This document shows positions 1 through 13,700 of a stretch of 64,000 nucleotides of DNA, in pieces. Numbering within the stretch: the stretch's first letter is position 1; each line of letters opens with the position of its first letter. A program made the position numbers and the translations under genes. The stretch is from Limnomonas spitsbergensis (taxonomy: Eukaryota > Chlorophyta > Chlorophyceae > Chlamydomonadales). The notes under the pieces are model-generated. The model was not told where the DNA came from. It worked only from the letters and a program-made list of their open reading frames with translations, and searched no databases. The DNA lies in assembly GCA_037349105.1 (NCBI GenBank), contig JAYJMM010000100.1, forward strand, positions 1,644,501 through 1,708,500. The letters run 5' to 3'.

Positions 1-240
1 AATGGAAATCACAATCAGGTGAGAGCATGATACCAATGTTTTTACTTTATATGAGAATAACTTGCTGTATAACGTTGTACCGTAAGTTGTTTTGGATGTC
101 GAGGATATATTGAGCTTGATGTAAGAGCATGCTCAACCTGCATTGTGTTTACTGTTGTACGAAAGCATTGACAACCTAAACCCTTATCGCTTTAATCAAG
201 CGTCACAAAGCCTGTCACCCCATGTGTCTTCCCGCAACAG
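1..240. other. left edge, no gene seen
   Basis: AT-rich sequence without a recognisable gene. It may be intron or promoter of the glucosyltransferase gene. The reading frame entering at 241 is closed by TAA at 193-195. Confidence 0.4.
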
Positions 241-3200
241 AACCTGATGCTGGCGTCCGGCAGCCTGCCCACACCCACGCTAGGCCTCCCCGGAGGAGCA
301 TCAGTGCTGACAGCAGTCCCCGAGGGAGACACAAGCTCTTGCGGGGGACAGAACAGCGGAGACGGACACACGCAAGGAGAGGCAGCGGCGGCCGCCGCCG
401 CGTGCCCGGTGCATCGCGACTCCTCCTCCTCGGTGCTGCAAGCCTCAGCGTCGTTCTCCGCGTTGCCCATCGGCCCGGCGGCGGCGGCGGCCGCCGCCGC
501 GTACGTGGCGGTGTCTGCCCCGGACCAGCTGCCGTTACCTTCCATGAAGTACGTGTCACCGAGGCGCTCGGCTGACGACGGAGAGAGACCGCGGTATGTC
601 CAGCCGAACGCCCTGTGCTTGAACACGCTGCCTGCCTTTCCATATTTTGTCTCCATGTCCATTCTCATGTCCCTTGCACGAGCCGTAGTGTGCTAGGCGT
701 ATGGTATGTTTATCCAATCCGAGAGTCACGCCTACAGCTACTGCCTGTCCTTTCCAAAACCTGTATCCGTATCAAACATATGTTCATATCCATACATCTG
801 CATACCCATGTTCATTCACATGCTCACACCCATGTTCACACCCATGCTCACACCCTTGTTCATACCCATGCCCATATCCAGTGACAACTCGATTTTTGTC
901 ATGGGTTTTTCTGACTGCATACCATCAATGCATGTCGCCTAATAGCCTAATTGCCTACCCAGCGCTACGGCCGAATGGGTGGCTTCCTGATCCCATGCTT
1001 CAGGGCGTGTTTTTGATTTATTTTCACACAGTATGAACAGGAAAGCAGCTCAACACACACGCGCACAATTTCGAGGAAACTGCTGCCAGTCCTGGGACTT
1101 TTGATACCGGTGGTTTTAAATGAAAGTACCGTATCTGGTTGAGTTGCCAGTAGACCGTGCGAGGGAAAGGAAGCCTCCACTCCTTGGGCATATCAAATGC
1201 TATGTGGCTGGCCCTGCACCTCAATTCCTCCTAAACCCTCAGCCATAACTCTTTACCCCAAATCCCAAACCCTAAGTCCTATACCCTTAAAATGCCTGTT
1301 TCTCAACCCATCCTCTTCACAGTTCCCGCTGCCATTCCCTTTCCATACATACGTGAAACCCACAATCAAATGCGCCCTCCCCCGCCCCGCTCCCTCCCCC
1401 GTTTTTTATGTGCTAGGCCCACACCGCTCGATGCTGGCGGTCCAGCAGCCAAATCCTCCGGCGCCGCGGGCGCTGCCGCCGCGGGTGTCGCAGCCTGTAC
1501 CGCCGCCGCCGCCGCCGCCACGGCGCGGGCGTCCTCCTCCTCCTCGTCCTCCCCGCCTCTGGCCGGCGACATAAAGTTCCACTCCCCGCGGGCGCCACAG
1601 CGGAGCTCCACGGACCTCTCGACGCCGGAGGCCGCGGCGGCAGCGGTCGCTGCGCCGCTGTCGTCGAGCCTGCGTGTCCCGGTCTGCCCAACGGGCCCGT
1701 TTGCAGGGGTCCCGGTCAAGCCCATGTCGACAGAACTCAAGGAGACGATCAAGCAGGACTTGTCGCGCGGCATCCGGTCGGAGCTGCAGAAGTAGGACGC
1801 AGGCGCGGGTGCAGTTTAGGGTAGAGAGCTCAGGGATGAGGGTTGAGGGTTGACCCCCAAGACAAGGCCTTCATTATAATACCCTTTCCCTCAATCCCTG
1901 CACCTGGGATTTGAACCCTGAACCAAGAACCATAGACCATGAACCATGAACCCTGAACCATGCACCTTGAACCCTCAGCCCTGAATTCTTAACCACATCC
2001 AGGAGCATGTGATTTTTTACGTATCCTGGGTTAGGCCACGTTGGCTGCTGCTCCGGTTGTGGCCCCTTCACTCCCCTCCCCCCTTTTGATTACGAGCAGG
2101 AGCATGAGGCCCCTCATGTCATCAGCTGCAGTGGCGTTGGCTGCTGCGGCTGCTGCGGCCGCCACGCCAGGGATGTCCCCCACCACACGAGTCTCGGGGC
2201 CTTGCCTGCAGGGATCCCCAGTGGCTAAGGACACAACTATCAGGTGACAGAAGGGGGGGGGGAGTGGGCAGGATGGCATTGGGGGGCAGGGAGAGGCTGT
2301 GCCCCATGACATGTGGGGCAGAATAAGGTGGGTGGGTGGGTGGGTTCGAAAACCAACCTGTGAAAATCCATTGTCCTGAATGTGGCCTCTTTCAACGCTG
2401 TGCTGTTCAGAGTCAGCGCGATATCCGGGCGGATCAAGCCCATCAACATCGTGATGCTGGTGAGGCAGGACAGTGTCAGTGGGAGGGGGGGAGTGCGCGC
2501 ACCAGCAGGCTGGTGAGGATGGACAGTGTGGGTGGGAGGGGGGGTGAGAGGGAAGGGGGGGAGTGCGCGCACCAGCAGGCTGGTGAAGATGGGCAGTGTT
2601 TGACACTGTGTTTGTGTTTATGTGTGTGTGGGGGGGGGGGGCGAGCACCAGCAGGCTGGATGCCTGTGAAGCACCCTGACAGTTTAGTTTCAATCAGACA
2701 ATTCATTTTTTACGAACCAGGCAGTTTGTTTTTGAACGCACGCTGAAGTTTGTTTTTGAACGCACGCTGAAGTTTGTTTTTGAACGCACGCTGAAGTTTG
2801 TTTTTGAACGCACGCTGAAGTTTGTTTTTGAACGCACGCTGAAGTTTGTTTTTGAAGGCACGCTGAAGTTTGTTTTTGAAGGCATGCTGAAGCTTGTTTT
2901 GAACGCACGCTGAAGTATGCCTTTGAACGCACGCTGAAGTATGCCTTTGAACGCACGCTGAAGCTTGTTTTGAACGCACGCTGAAGTATGCCTTTGAACG
3001 CACGCTGAAGCTTGTTTTGAACGCACGCTGAAGTATGCCTTTGAACGCACGCTGAAGCTTGTTTTGAACGCACGCTGAAGTATGCCTTTGAACGCACGCT
3101 GAAGCTTGTTTTGAACGCACGCTGAAGTATGCCTTTGAACGCACGCTGAAGCTTGTTTTGAACGCACGCTGAAGTATGCCTTTGAACGCACGCTGAAGTA

Positions 3201-6200
3201 TGCCTTTGAACGCACGCTGAAGCTTGTTTTGAACGCACGCTGAAGTATGCCTTTGAACGCACCAGATTTTTTTCTGAACGCAGCACGCAGCTTTCTACCA
3301 GCATTCAATTTATTAACTGCCACCGCACCCTCTTTCAGATTGTGGGTACCCGAGGGGATGTGCAACCCTTCATCGGCATCGGGCTGAAGCTCAAGGAGTA
3401 TGGCCACAGGGTCAGAATTGCCAGCCACAAGGTAAGACAGGACGGCCTAGGGGTTGGAGGGGAAAGCACTAAGTACTAAAACTTCAGCATAAACCGCACC
3501 CTACATCCTTAACCCTATGTAGGCTATGTAAGAGGCATAGGATCAGGGTTTGAAGGGCCTATGGTCAAAATTGGTAGCCAAAAGGTAAGGTGGGAGGGCC
3601 TAGGGGGTGGAGAGTGGGTGAAGAAGGTTCAGGATGTAAGGACTTGATAGATATTTTTTGGGTGTTGCAAAGTGTGCAGTATACCAGTACGTTGTTGTTA
3701 ACAGTGCTGAGGACAGTATTGCAGAAGGTATTGCAGAAGGTGTTACGCCGACATATGCGGCAGCCTGACGAACAAGTCTGCGTCGTCAAGGGATTTGTTG
3801 CAGGCGTCGGCACCTAACAGAGCTTTGGAGGGGCTTGCTGTTGCTTATGATGTTACTATTGCTGCCAAGGAAGTTGTACTGTCTTGCACTGCCTGTCGGT
3901 GTACCGCACGTGTGTTGCCAATCGTGTAGCAAGGCTCTGTACTGCATGCTCGTGAACAGCAATTAAGCAACGGAACTCCAGCGTCAGTCCTAACCATTTC
4001 AGGGAGACGTAAAGATGGTACCTGTACTGCCATACGTTGCACATAACTATCTTTTGTATTGCTGCGCTTGCAAAGTCTTTGGCAAAAAATATTGATTGTA
4101 CCGCAGGTGTACCGCGAGTTTGTGACGGGCTTCGGGCTCGAGTTCTATCCCATTGGAGGGGATCCCAAGGTGCTGTCCGAGTTTGTCGTGAAGCACAGGT
4201 GGGAAGCAGTACATGCGGTACATGCAGTGGTCATCAAGTAGGCAGTACATGCATTACACATGATGGTGCATTGGCAGGGACCCTAGCGTTCTGTCCGAGT
4301 TTGTCAAGCACAGATGCAACTATTTCTCGTGCTCTGCATTCAACTCCAGAACAAAAATACAATTGAGACCTCTGGTCATGACTCGTGAGAACTCCCATCA
4401 CGCCTGAACCCTCAACCCTTGTGCTCTTAACCCTAAGCGCCTGAACCCTAAACCTGTCTTGCATGTTCACCCTGACCCCCTGAACCCTCGACCCCTCAAC
4501 TCGTGACCCAAACCCCTCTATACTGATAACCCTTACCCCTCTAAACCCTGACTCCCCGCCTCACCCCTCTAAACCCTGACCCCCCGTCTTACCCTTCTAA
4601 ACCCTAACCCCCAGCTGCCCCCTGCTATTTTCAGGGGTATCATGCCGGGCCTCAACATCGCCGATGCCTTGCAGCAGCGAGACCAGGTCAAGGAGATATT
4701 GTACAGCAGCTGGGGCGCGTGTGTACTGCCGGATCCAGAAAATCCAGGTGTGTATTGCCTGACCCAGAAAAATTGGTGTGTAATGACGTGCATCAGCGGG
4801 ATTTGGCCAAAGACCTTATGTACAGCAGCTGGGGTATGAGTGTACTGCCGGATCCAGAAAATCCAGAAGTGCACCACCGGATCCAGGCAAGTCAGGTATG
4901 TACTGCCATGCGGCAGCGGAACCAGGTCAAGGATATTATGTAAAGTCGCTGGGGCGCGTGTGTACTGCCGGATCCAGAAAATGTATGTGTGTGCTGCCAT
5001 TCAGCAGCGAGATCAGGTGATGGAGATACTATGCGGCAGCTGGGGGAGCCCACCCACCAGCTTCCTGCCACTCCCTTCACACCTTTCAAAATGCCTGCAG
5101 GGAAATCGTTAATTGCCGACGCCATTATGGCTAACCCGCCTGCATACGGTCAAACCCTTTCACACCCTTCACACTGTCTATTGGAAGACCCTTCATTGGC
5201 GACACCATCGAGACCAACACGCCTGCATACGGTAACACTATTCACACCTTCCACACCTTTCACACCCTTCACACTGCCCGCAGGAAAACCCTTCATTGGC
5301 GACACCATCGAGACCAACACGCCTGCATACGGTCACACCTTTCACACCTTTCACACCCTTCACACTGCCCGCAAGGAAACCCTTCATTGCCGACACCATC
5401 GAGACCAACACGCCTGCATACGGTCACACCGTTCACATCATTCACACCTTTCACACCCTTCACACTGTCCGCAGGAAAACCCTTCATTGCCGATGCCATC
5501 GTGGCCAACCCGCCCGCATACGGCCACACACACTGCGCCGAGAAGCTTAATGTGCCGCTCCACATCATCTTCACCATGCCGTGGTCACCGACAAAGGTGG
5601 GTAGATGGGAGATTTGGGAGAGCGGTTTGACTGTTCATGGTTTTGTCTTTGCCCTATTCGTGGCCGCGCGCTGCGCTGAGAAGCTGGATGTGACGCCCCA
5701 CATCGTCGTCACCATGCCGTGGTCGCTGGCAATGGTGAGGAGATGGGCAATATTGAGGTTTTAAGTTGCAGGTTGGCTCCTCAGGGTTTGGGGCTGGGTT
5801 TGGGAGTTCCTCTCTCCATGGGGTTACGCTTTCCATGGTCACACACTGCACTGAGACGGTCGATTTGCGGCTCCGTATCACCTTCACCATTGCCGTGGTG
5901 TCCCCGACATTGGTTTTTTACTGAGCGACTGCTCACGACTAGAATACCAAAAAACTGTTTTGTCATTGTGTTTCGGTACAAGTCCCAGAAGGTACCTCCT
6001 GAAAAGCATGAGTGGCCAGGGCCAAATGCCAGCGGCCCATGTGATCCTGGTAGAAAGAAAGAAAGCTACGCCCCGTGGGGGGCGTGAGAGTTAAGGAAAC
6101 AGCGCAGCCTGGGGAAGAAACACTTATCCTGGTATGTCCTGGTATGACTGCGCAGGCCTTCCCCAACCCTTTTGCGCGCATCAAGACCACGATCGGCGGG

Positions 6201-9200
6201 CAGAACAGCAAGGCGCGGGAGGTGAGAGGGGGAGGGAGAGAGGGGTGAGAGGGAGAGGGAAGTTGGGGTGGGGTGGGGGTGAGAGGGTGAGGGAGGGGGG
6301 GCAAGGGAGGGGGAGGGAAGGAGGCTAGGAGAGGGAGAGGGCGTGGCGGTTTCACTCAATTTGGTTTCCCCTTAGTAGGTAGAGAGTGGTTTTGAGGGAG
6401 GGGGGTCAGACGGAGGGGGGTGCACAATGTACATCAAGTGTGTGTGTGGGGGGGGGGGGGGGGCAACAGGGGGGGGGGGATGTCCCCACTGCAGGGAGGT
6501 GAGAATGAACATGTCAGGAAAAGACGGCAACCCTACATCTATGAGACCCCGAACCCTCAACACTGAACACTAAAAGTTTACAGGAGGGGGGGAACTGCAG
6601 AGCACGGATGGACCGCATGATGACGTCAAGTCGGCAAGCCAACCAGAAGGACCTGCATTTGAATTTAGTTAATTGCTGCACCGCGTCCATGCACTGATGT
6701 TTCCCGCTGATGTGTACTACCTGTGTGTACTGCCCACGTTTGTGTGCCTCCTGCATGTCATGGACTGCAATGTTCCTGTTCTATTGAGGTCCTTGCCTGG
6801 CTAGGCACGTCTGGGATGCTCAAATGCCCTCGTTGATATGTACTGCATTTGTGTGCCGCCCATGTGTGGACTGCCTGCAGATCATGAACTGGCTGAGCTA
6901 CTTTGCGGTAGAGGATCTGGCATGGCTGGGCATGTCGGGGATGGTGAAGGACTTTCGAAAACGGATACTACAGCTCACTGACTGGAGCAAGGAGAACGGC
7001 TCGCACACAATACACCACTCAAAGGTGAGGAACCTGGATATAGATCTAGATCTTGGTGGGAAACAGACCCTGCAGATCATGGACAGGAGACCCGAGACTG
7101 GTTCTCACGTGATACCCCCCCCAAAAGTGAGGAACCTGGATCTTGATCTAGGCCTTGGTGGGAAACGGATGCTGCAGCTAACCGACTGGGGCAAAGCGAA
7201 CAGCTCCCAAACGATACACCACTCAAAGATGAGGAACCTGGATCTAGATGCAGAAATATAGATCTAGATCTTAGTGGACTATGGATCCTGCATATCTCTT
7301 ATTGGAGCAAGGACAGTGGTCCGCACATGATTAGCTATGTTAAGGTGAGGAGCTTGGATCTTGATCTAGATATTGGTGGGTCACGGATCCTACAGATCTT
7401 TGATTGGGACTAGGGGAGTCCACTGATCATCCACCCGCACCAATCACTGTCTCCATCATGTGTAAATTCCCTTCACCTCTCACTGCCCCCGTCCACCACC
7501 ATTCACTGCCCCCATCACCTCCATTCACTGCCATCTAGTCACACAGTGACCTCTCACCACCACTCACTGTTCTCTGACCACTCACTACCACTGCCCACCA
7601 CCACCCACTGACATCTGGCCACCCACTGCCCCACTCACCACCATTCACTGCCCCCATCATGTGCAACGCCCCCTCACCTCCCACTGTTACCGCCAACCAT
7701 CACTCACATGGCTCTCACCACCACTCACTGTTCTCTGACCACTCACTGCTCCCACCCACCACCACGCACTGGTTACTCACCAGTCACCACTCCCTGTCCC
7801 GCCCACCACCATTCACTGGTCTCTCACCACTCACTGCCCCCCACCCACCACCACGCACTGATCTATTACCACTCACTGTCTCGTCCTCCACCACTCACTG
7901 GTCTCTCACCACTCACTGCCCCCACTCACCACCACCCACTGGTATCTCACCACGCACGGTTCCGTCCACCACCACTCACTGGTCTCCCACCACTCACTGT
8001 CCCGTCCACCACCACTCACTGGTCTCTCACCACTTCTCACCACTCACTTCCTCCACCCACCACCACTCACTGGTCTCTCACCACTTCCCACCACTCACTG
8101 CCCCCTCCCACCACCATTCACTGCCTACATCAGGTGCCTGTCACATACATCTGGTCTCCATCCCTGGTGGAGCGGCCGCCAGACTGGCCACACTACTGCG
8201 AGGTGTGTGTGGGGGGGGGGGGGCAGAGTGCTGGAAAACCCCCAATATATGCATGAATTGAAAATCTGGATGTGGAGCGGCCACCAGACTGGCCACACTA
8301 CTGCGAGGTATGGGGGGGCCAGTGTGCTGGGACAAGCCCGAATAAATGCATGAATTAAAAATCTGGATGTGGAGGGAACACCAGGCTGACCATGCCTCTG
8401 CGATGTAGGCATGTGCAGGGACGCCTCAAATGAATAAATAGGATTAAGATCTGGGCATGGAGCTGCCACCAGATTGGTCAAATCACCGCAAGGTGTGGGG
8501 GGGGATGCAGTGCGTGGGGAAACACCAGCATAAATTAAGTAAATGATTTATTAATAAACTGGATGTGGAGCAATCACCAGTTTGGCCGTGCTGGTGGGCA
8601 CAAACCTAAATCGATTTGTATGTCAAGAATCTGGACGTGGTGCAGCCACTAGACTGTCCACACTTGTACGAGATGTGTGGGGGGCGCAGAGTGCAGGGAC
8701 ACCCCCAAATAGTAATATATCTAAAAATCTGGACGTGGAGGGGCCACAAGACTGTCCACGCTTATGTGAGGTGTGGGGGGCGCAGGGTGCGGGGGGCACG
8801 TCTAATTTATATAAATGAATGGTTTACCAAAAAAAATGACGGCAGGTGGTCGGCTGTGTGATCACAGAGATCCAGATTGGCACTTGTGATAATTACATGA
8901 CACCCATTGTCCCCACACTTGTGATAATTACATGACACCCATTATCCCCACACTTGTGATAATTACATGACACCCATTGTCCCCACACTTGTGATAATTA
9001 CATGACACCCATTGTCCCCACACTTGTGATAATTACATGACACCCATTATCCCCACACTTGTGATAATTACATGACACCCATTGTCCCCACACTTGTGAT
9101 AATTACATGACACCCATTGTCCCCACACTTGTGATAATTACATGACACCCATTGTCCCCACACTTGTGATAATTACATGACACCCATTATCCCCACACTT

Positions 9201-10715
9201 GTGATAATTACATGACACCCATTGTCCCCACACTTGTGATAATTACATGACACCCATTGTCCCCACACTTGTGATAATTACATGACACCCATTGTCCCCA
9301 CACTTGTGATAATTACATGACACCCATTGTCCCCACACTTGTGATAATTACATGACACCCATTGTCCCCACACTTTTTCATATTTAACTCTTTGCTGGAA
9401 TACGCATTGTTGGATAATAGAGTCCAATACCGAGTCCAATGCAATCATTCGTTTTGTTTGTTTTCGACAGGTTGTTGGCTTTGTGAACGTGGAGCTACAG
9501 AAGCTCACCAATTACACGCCACCCAAGGATCTGCAGGACTTTCTGGATGCAGGTGTGGTAAATGGTGTGAGCAAGAGTGTGGAGGTGTAGAACCCACTCA
9601 TTTCCCCCCACACAATGTCGATTTTTGGAGGGTGACCGAGTCTAGACGCTCCCAGGGTGTAAAGAAGAGTGTGGCCGTTTGAGCAATATTTGTGTGGAGG
9701 AGAGTGTGGCGGTGTGACATGCCTGCCCCGCTCCAAACCCCTCTACCTCTCCGTAATCATCCACATCCTCCCCCCCTTCTACGCCTGCCCCGCCCCACAT
9801 CCACCCCAAACCCCGCTCGTTGGCAGGCCCCCCCCCTGTGTACATCGGTTTTGGAAGCCTTGTGGTGGACGATCCCGTCAAGCTGACACAAGATTTCCTA
9901 GAGGTGAAATTATGAGAGGGGAGATGGGGGAAGGGGAGGGGGGGGGGGGGAGAGGGAGGAGGGAAGATGGGGTGAGGGGGGGGGGAGGGGGAGAGGGAGG
10001 GGGAGATGGGGGATACAAGGGTTGAGGGGCAGGGGAGGGAGGGGGGAGGATCCTGTTCAGCTGACACAAAAATTACTTGAGGTGAGGTTGTGATAAGGGG
10101 AGGATGTGTGGAGGGTGGAGGAGGGGTAGACAAGGGTGCAGGTGAGGGTGGAGGAGGGGTAGACAAGGGTGCAGGTGAGGGTGGAGGAGGGGTAGACTAG
10201 GGTGAGGGTGGAGGAGGGGTAGACTAGGGTTGAGGGTGGAGGAGGGGTAGACAAGGGTGCAGGTGAGGGTGGAGGAGGGGTAGACTAGGGTGGAGGGTGG
10301 AGGAGGGGTAGACTAGGGTGAGGGTGGAGGAGGGGTACTAGGGTGGAGGGTGGAGGAGGGGTAGACAAGGGTGCAGGTGAGGGTGGAGGAGGGTTAGACT
10401 AGGGTGAGGGTGGAGGAGGGGTAGACTAGGGTGAGGGTGGAGGAGGGGTAGACTAGGGTGGAGGGTGGAGGAGGGGTAGACTAGGGTGAGGGTGGAGGAG
10501 GGGTAGACTAGGGTGGAGGGTGGAGGAGGGTTAGACTAGGTTGACGGTGGAGGAGGGTTAGACTAGGGTGAGGGTGGAGGAGGGGTAGACTAGGGTTGAG
10601 GGGTGACTGTGAGGGTGGATGATCCCGTCATTCTGATGCAAGATTTCCTTTAGGTGAGATTATGAGGAGGGGGGGAGGGGAGGGGAAGGGAAGGGAAGGG
10701 AAGGAAGGTGTAGAT

Positions 10716-10774
<59 letters not shown>

Positions 10775-13700
10775 ATAACAGGTGGGGGGATCCCGTTCAG
10801 CTGACGCAAGATTTCCGTAAGGTGAGGTTGTGAGGTTGAGGGGGGAAATGGAAGAGGGAGTTGAGAGGAGAATATCCCTGTCAAGCTGAGGCAACATTTC
10901 AAAGAGGTGAGGTTGTGAGAGGGTGAGGGTGGGGGGTGAGACAAGGGAGGGAAAAGGAGGAGGGAGAGGGGGGGATAAGGGGGGGAGGTCCCTGTCAAGC
11001 TGACGCAAAATTTTACAGAGGTGAGGTTTGGGGAGGTTGATGGTGGGGATAGTGAGGGGAGGGGGGGTGAAGGAGGAGGGGGAGGGAAGACAACTCGTAT
11101 AAATTGGCGCTAGATTCCTTGAGATAAGGGCGACAGACAGACAGACAACTAATCCCCTAAACCTCAAACCACAAACCTCGAATCACAAGCGTCAAACCTC
11201 AAACCTGCACTCTACCTGATACCTGCACTCGACCTGATTCCTGCACTCGACCTAAACCCTGAGCCCTGATCCACGTTGTCAGGCTGTCGCATGATTTCCT
11301 AGAGGTAAGGGCGGCAGGTACGCGCCAGAAATGACCGCGCTGTGAGCATCCTGGATGTGGAGAGTAGATCTAGGATTTTGAGAAAGATCTCAAGATCTGA
11401 AGCTGGAATGCTGCAGGCGATCTACGGACTGCGACCGTGCTGAAGTTTTGAAGGCCCCAGCTCTAAAGACCTGAAGATCCAAACCCTATTTATTGTTTTG
11501 GATTTTTGAAATTGTTGAACCTGATCTGTTGCTCTTTGTGTTTTTGAAACCCTACCTGTTACAGGCGATCAAAGTGACAGGTCTGCGAGCGATCATACAG
11601 AAGGGATGGGGTGGCCTCGGAGCCGGAATCACCGGCACCATCGAGGGCGTTCTTTTCTTGGGGCAGGTGCGTCACACTCAATGGGAGTGGACACAGTGTG
11701 AAACAGTTTGAAATTCGTGGGGGGCAGTACATGGACAGGGGCAGTACATGGACAGGGGCAGTACATGGACAGGGGCAGTGCATGGACAGGGGCAGTACAT
11801 GGACAGGGGCAGTACATGGACAGGGGCAGTACATGGACAGGGGCAGTGCATGGACAGGGGCAGTACATGGACAGGGGCAGTACATGGACAGGGGCAGTGC
11901 ATGGACAGGGGCAGTACATGGACAGGGGCAGTACATGGACAGGGGCAGTGCATGGACAGGGGCAGTACATGGACAGGGGCAGTACATGGGCAGGGGCAGT
12001 ACATGGACAGGGGCAGTGCATGGACAGGGGCAGTACATGGGCAGGGGCAGTACATGGACAGGGACAGTGCATGGACAGGGGCAGTACATGGACAGGGGCA
12101 GTACATGGACAGGGGCAGTGCATGGACAGGGGCAGTACATGGACAGGGGCAGTACATGGACAGGGGCAGTGCATGGACAGGGGCAGTGCATGGACAGGGG
12201 CAGTACATGGACAGGGGCAGTACATGGACAGGGGCAGTGCATGGACAGGGGCAGTGCATGGACAGGGGCAGTGCATGGACAGGGGCAGTACATGGACAGG
12301 GGCAGTACATGGACAGGGGCAGTACATGGACAGGGGCATGCTCGGGTCTGCATTCACCGACAGCATGGAGGGCGTGCTCTCTACTAGTTGGGAAGTTGCG
12401 CCACGTGCAATGAGAGTGAGCAAAACAGCAAATTATTACTCCACAACATAATCGGCGAGGAGTAATAATGAATCGGGGAGGTTTCAGAGCCAGCAACTCT
12501 GGGATCATTGAGGGCTTTTTTTCAAAGAGCTGGTGTATTACACACAAACAGTGTGATGATATCAGGTGGAGAATAAATCATGTTTTGTATTCGTGTTTAA
12601 ATAACTTGCGACCTTCCTTTTCTGCATGTAAAACAAGCCGTTTCAAATCAAATCCACATTTCCAAATGAAATGGCAGGCCCCGCACGACTGGCTGTTTGA
12701 AAAGTGCTGCGCGGTTGTACACCACGGAGGAGCGGGGACCACGGCCTGCGGGCTGTACTGCGGTAAGTGTGTGGGATCGTTGTACTGCCTTGGGTGGGGA
12801 GATGGGGAGGACAGCTTGTTCTGTGGTGTATTGGTGGTTCGGCTGCGCCTTGTAGGCAAGCACAATGTCGGCATGCCCTAAAAAAAGCCTCTTGTAGGCA
12901 AGCACACCTCTAGCATGTTCTGAAATATTCCCCTTGTAGGCAAACCCACATTTGGCATGCCTTGAAGTAACTCCCTTGTGGGCAAGCTCACACACGGCAT
13001 GCCCCGGAATAATTACTTGTAGGCAAACCCACCTTTGGCATGCCCTAAATATTCCCCTCGCAGGCAAGCCCACGTTCATCGTGCCTTTCTTTGGCGATCA
13101 GCCCTTCTGGGGAGCGGCCTGCCACCGCGCCGGTGTCGGGCCTGCCCCGGTCGCCATCGACGACCTAAACGCAGACCGCATCGTGGACGCGCTCAAGACC
13201 CTCATCATGCCAAAGTGGGTTCAGGTTTTGTGTGCAGGGTCTCATGCCAAAGAAGGTTTAATGGTACGGGTCCGTGCCAAAAAAGGGTTCAGGGTCCGTT
13301 CCCAAGAGGCATGAGGGTTTATGAAACGTGTTCAAAAGGGCTTAGGGCTTAGGGTCTCAGCCGAAGAGGGTTTAATGTTCAGAGAAGCACCAAGGTGGAC
13401 CACCTGCTTGCACCGTGCGGGTTTGAAGCCCCAAGCCCTTAAAACTGTTCCTGTTTTTGTTCCCTAAACCCTAAACCCTCATCCTGCCTAAACCCTAAAC
13501 CCTCATCCTGTCGTAGGAGCCTGAGCAGCGCCAAGGTGATCCAGGCGCGCATGAAGATGGAGAATGGCATCGAGGCGGCGGTGGACCACCTCCACCGCAC
13601 CATTTACGGGGCGCTGCTGGCCGGGAAGACCTTTACTTGGATGAAGCAGGTGGGCCTGCCTCTGCACGCGCCATTTGTCTGTTTCGTTTCCTTTTGAGTA

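Noticed and set aside
2690..3428. minus-strand repeat proteins of 144-241 residues
   Set aside because: Translations of the 23/24-bp minisatellite antisense to the glucosyltransferase gene.
8883..9372. 35-bp direct repeats as a CRISPR array
   Set aside because: Units are contiguous with no spacers, and the locus is a eukaryotic intron.
11559..12547. 220-290 residue frames on both strands
   Set aside because: 18-bp repeat is a multiple of three, so all frames are open; it lies in intron 14.
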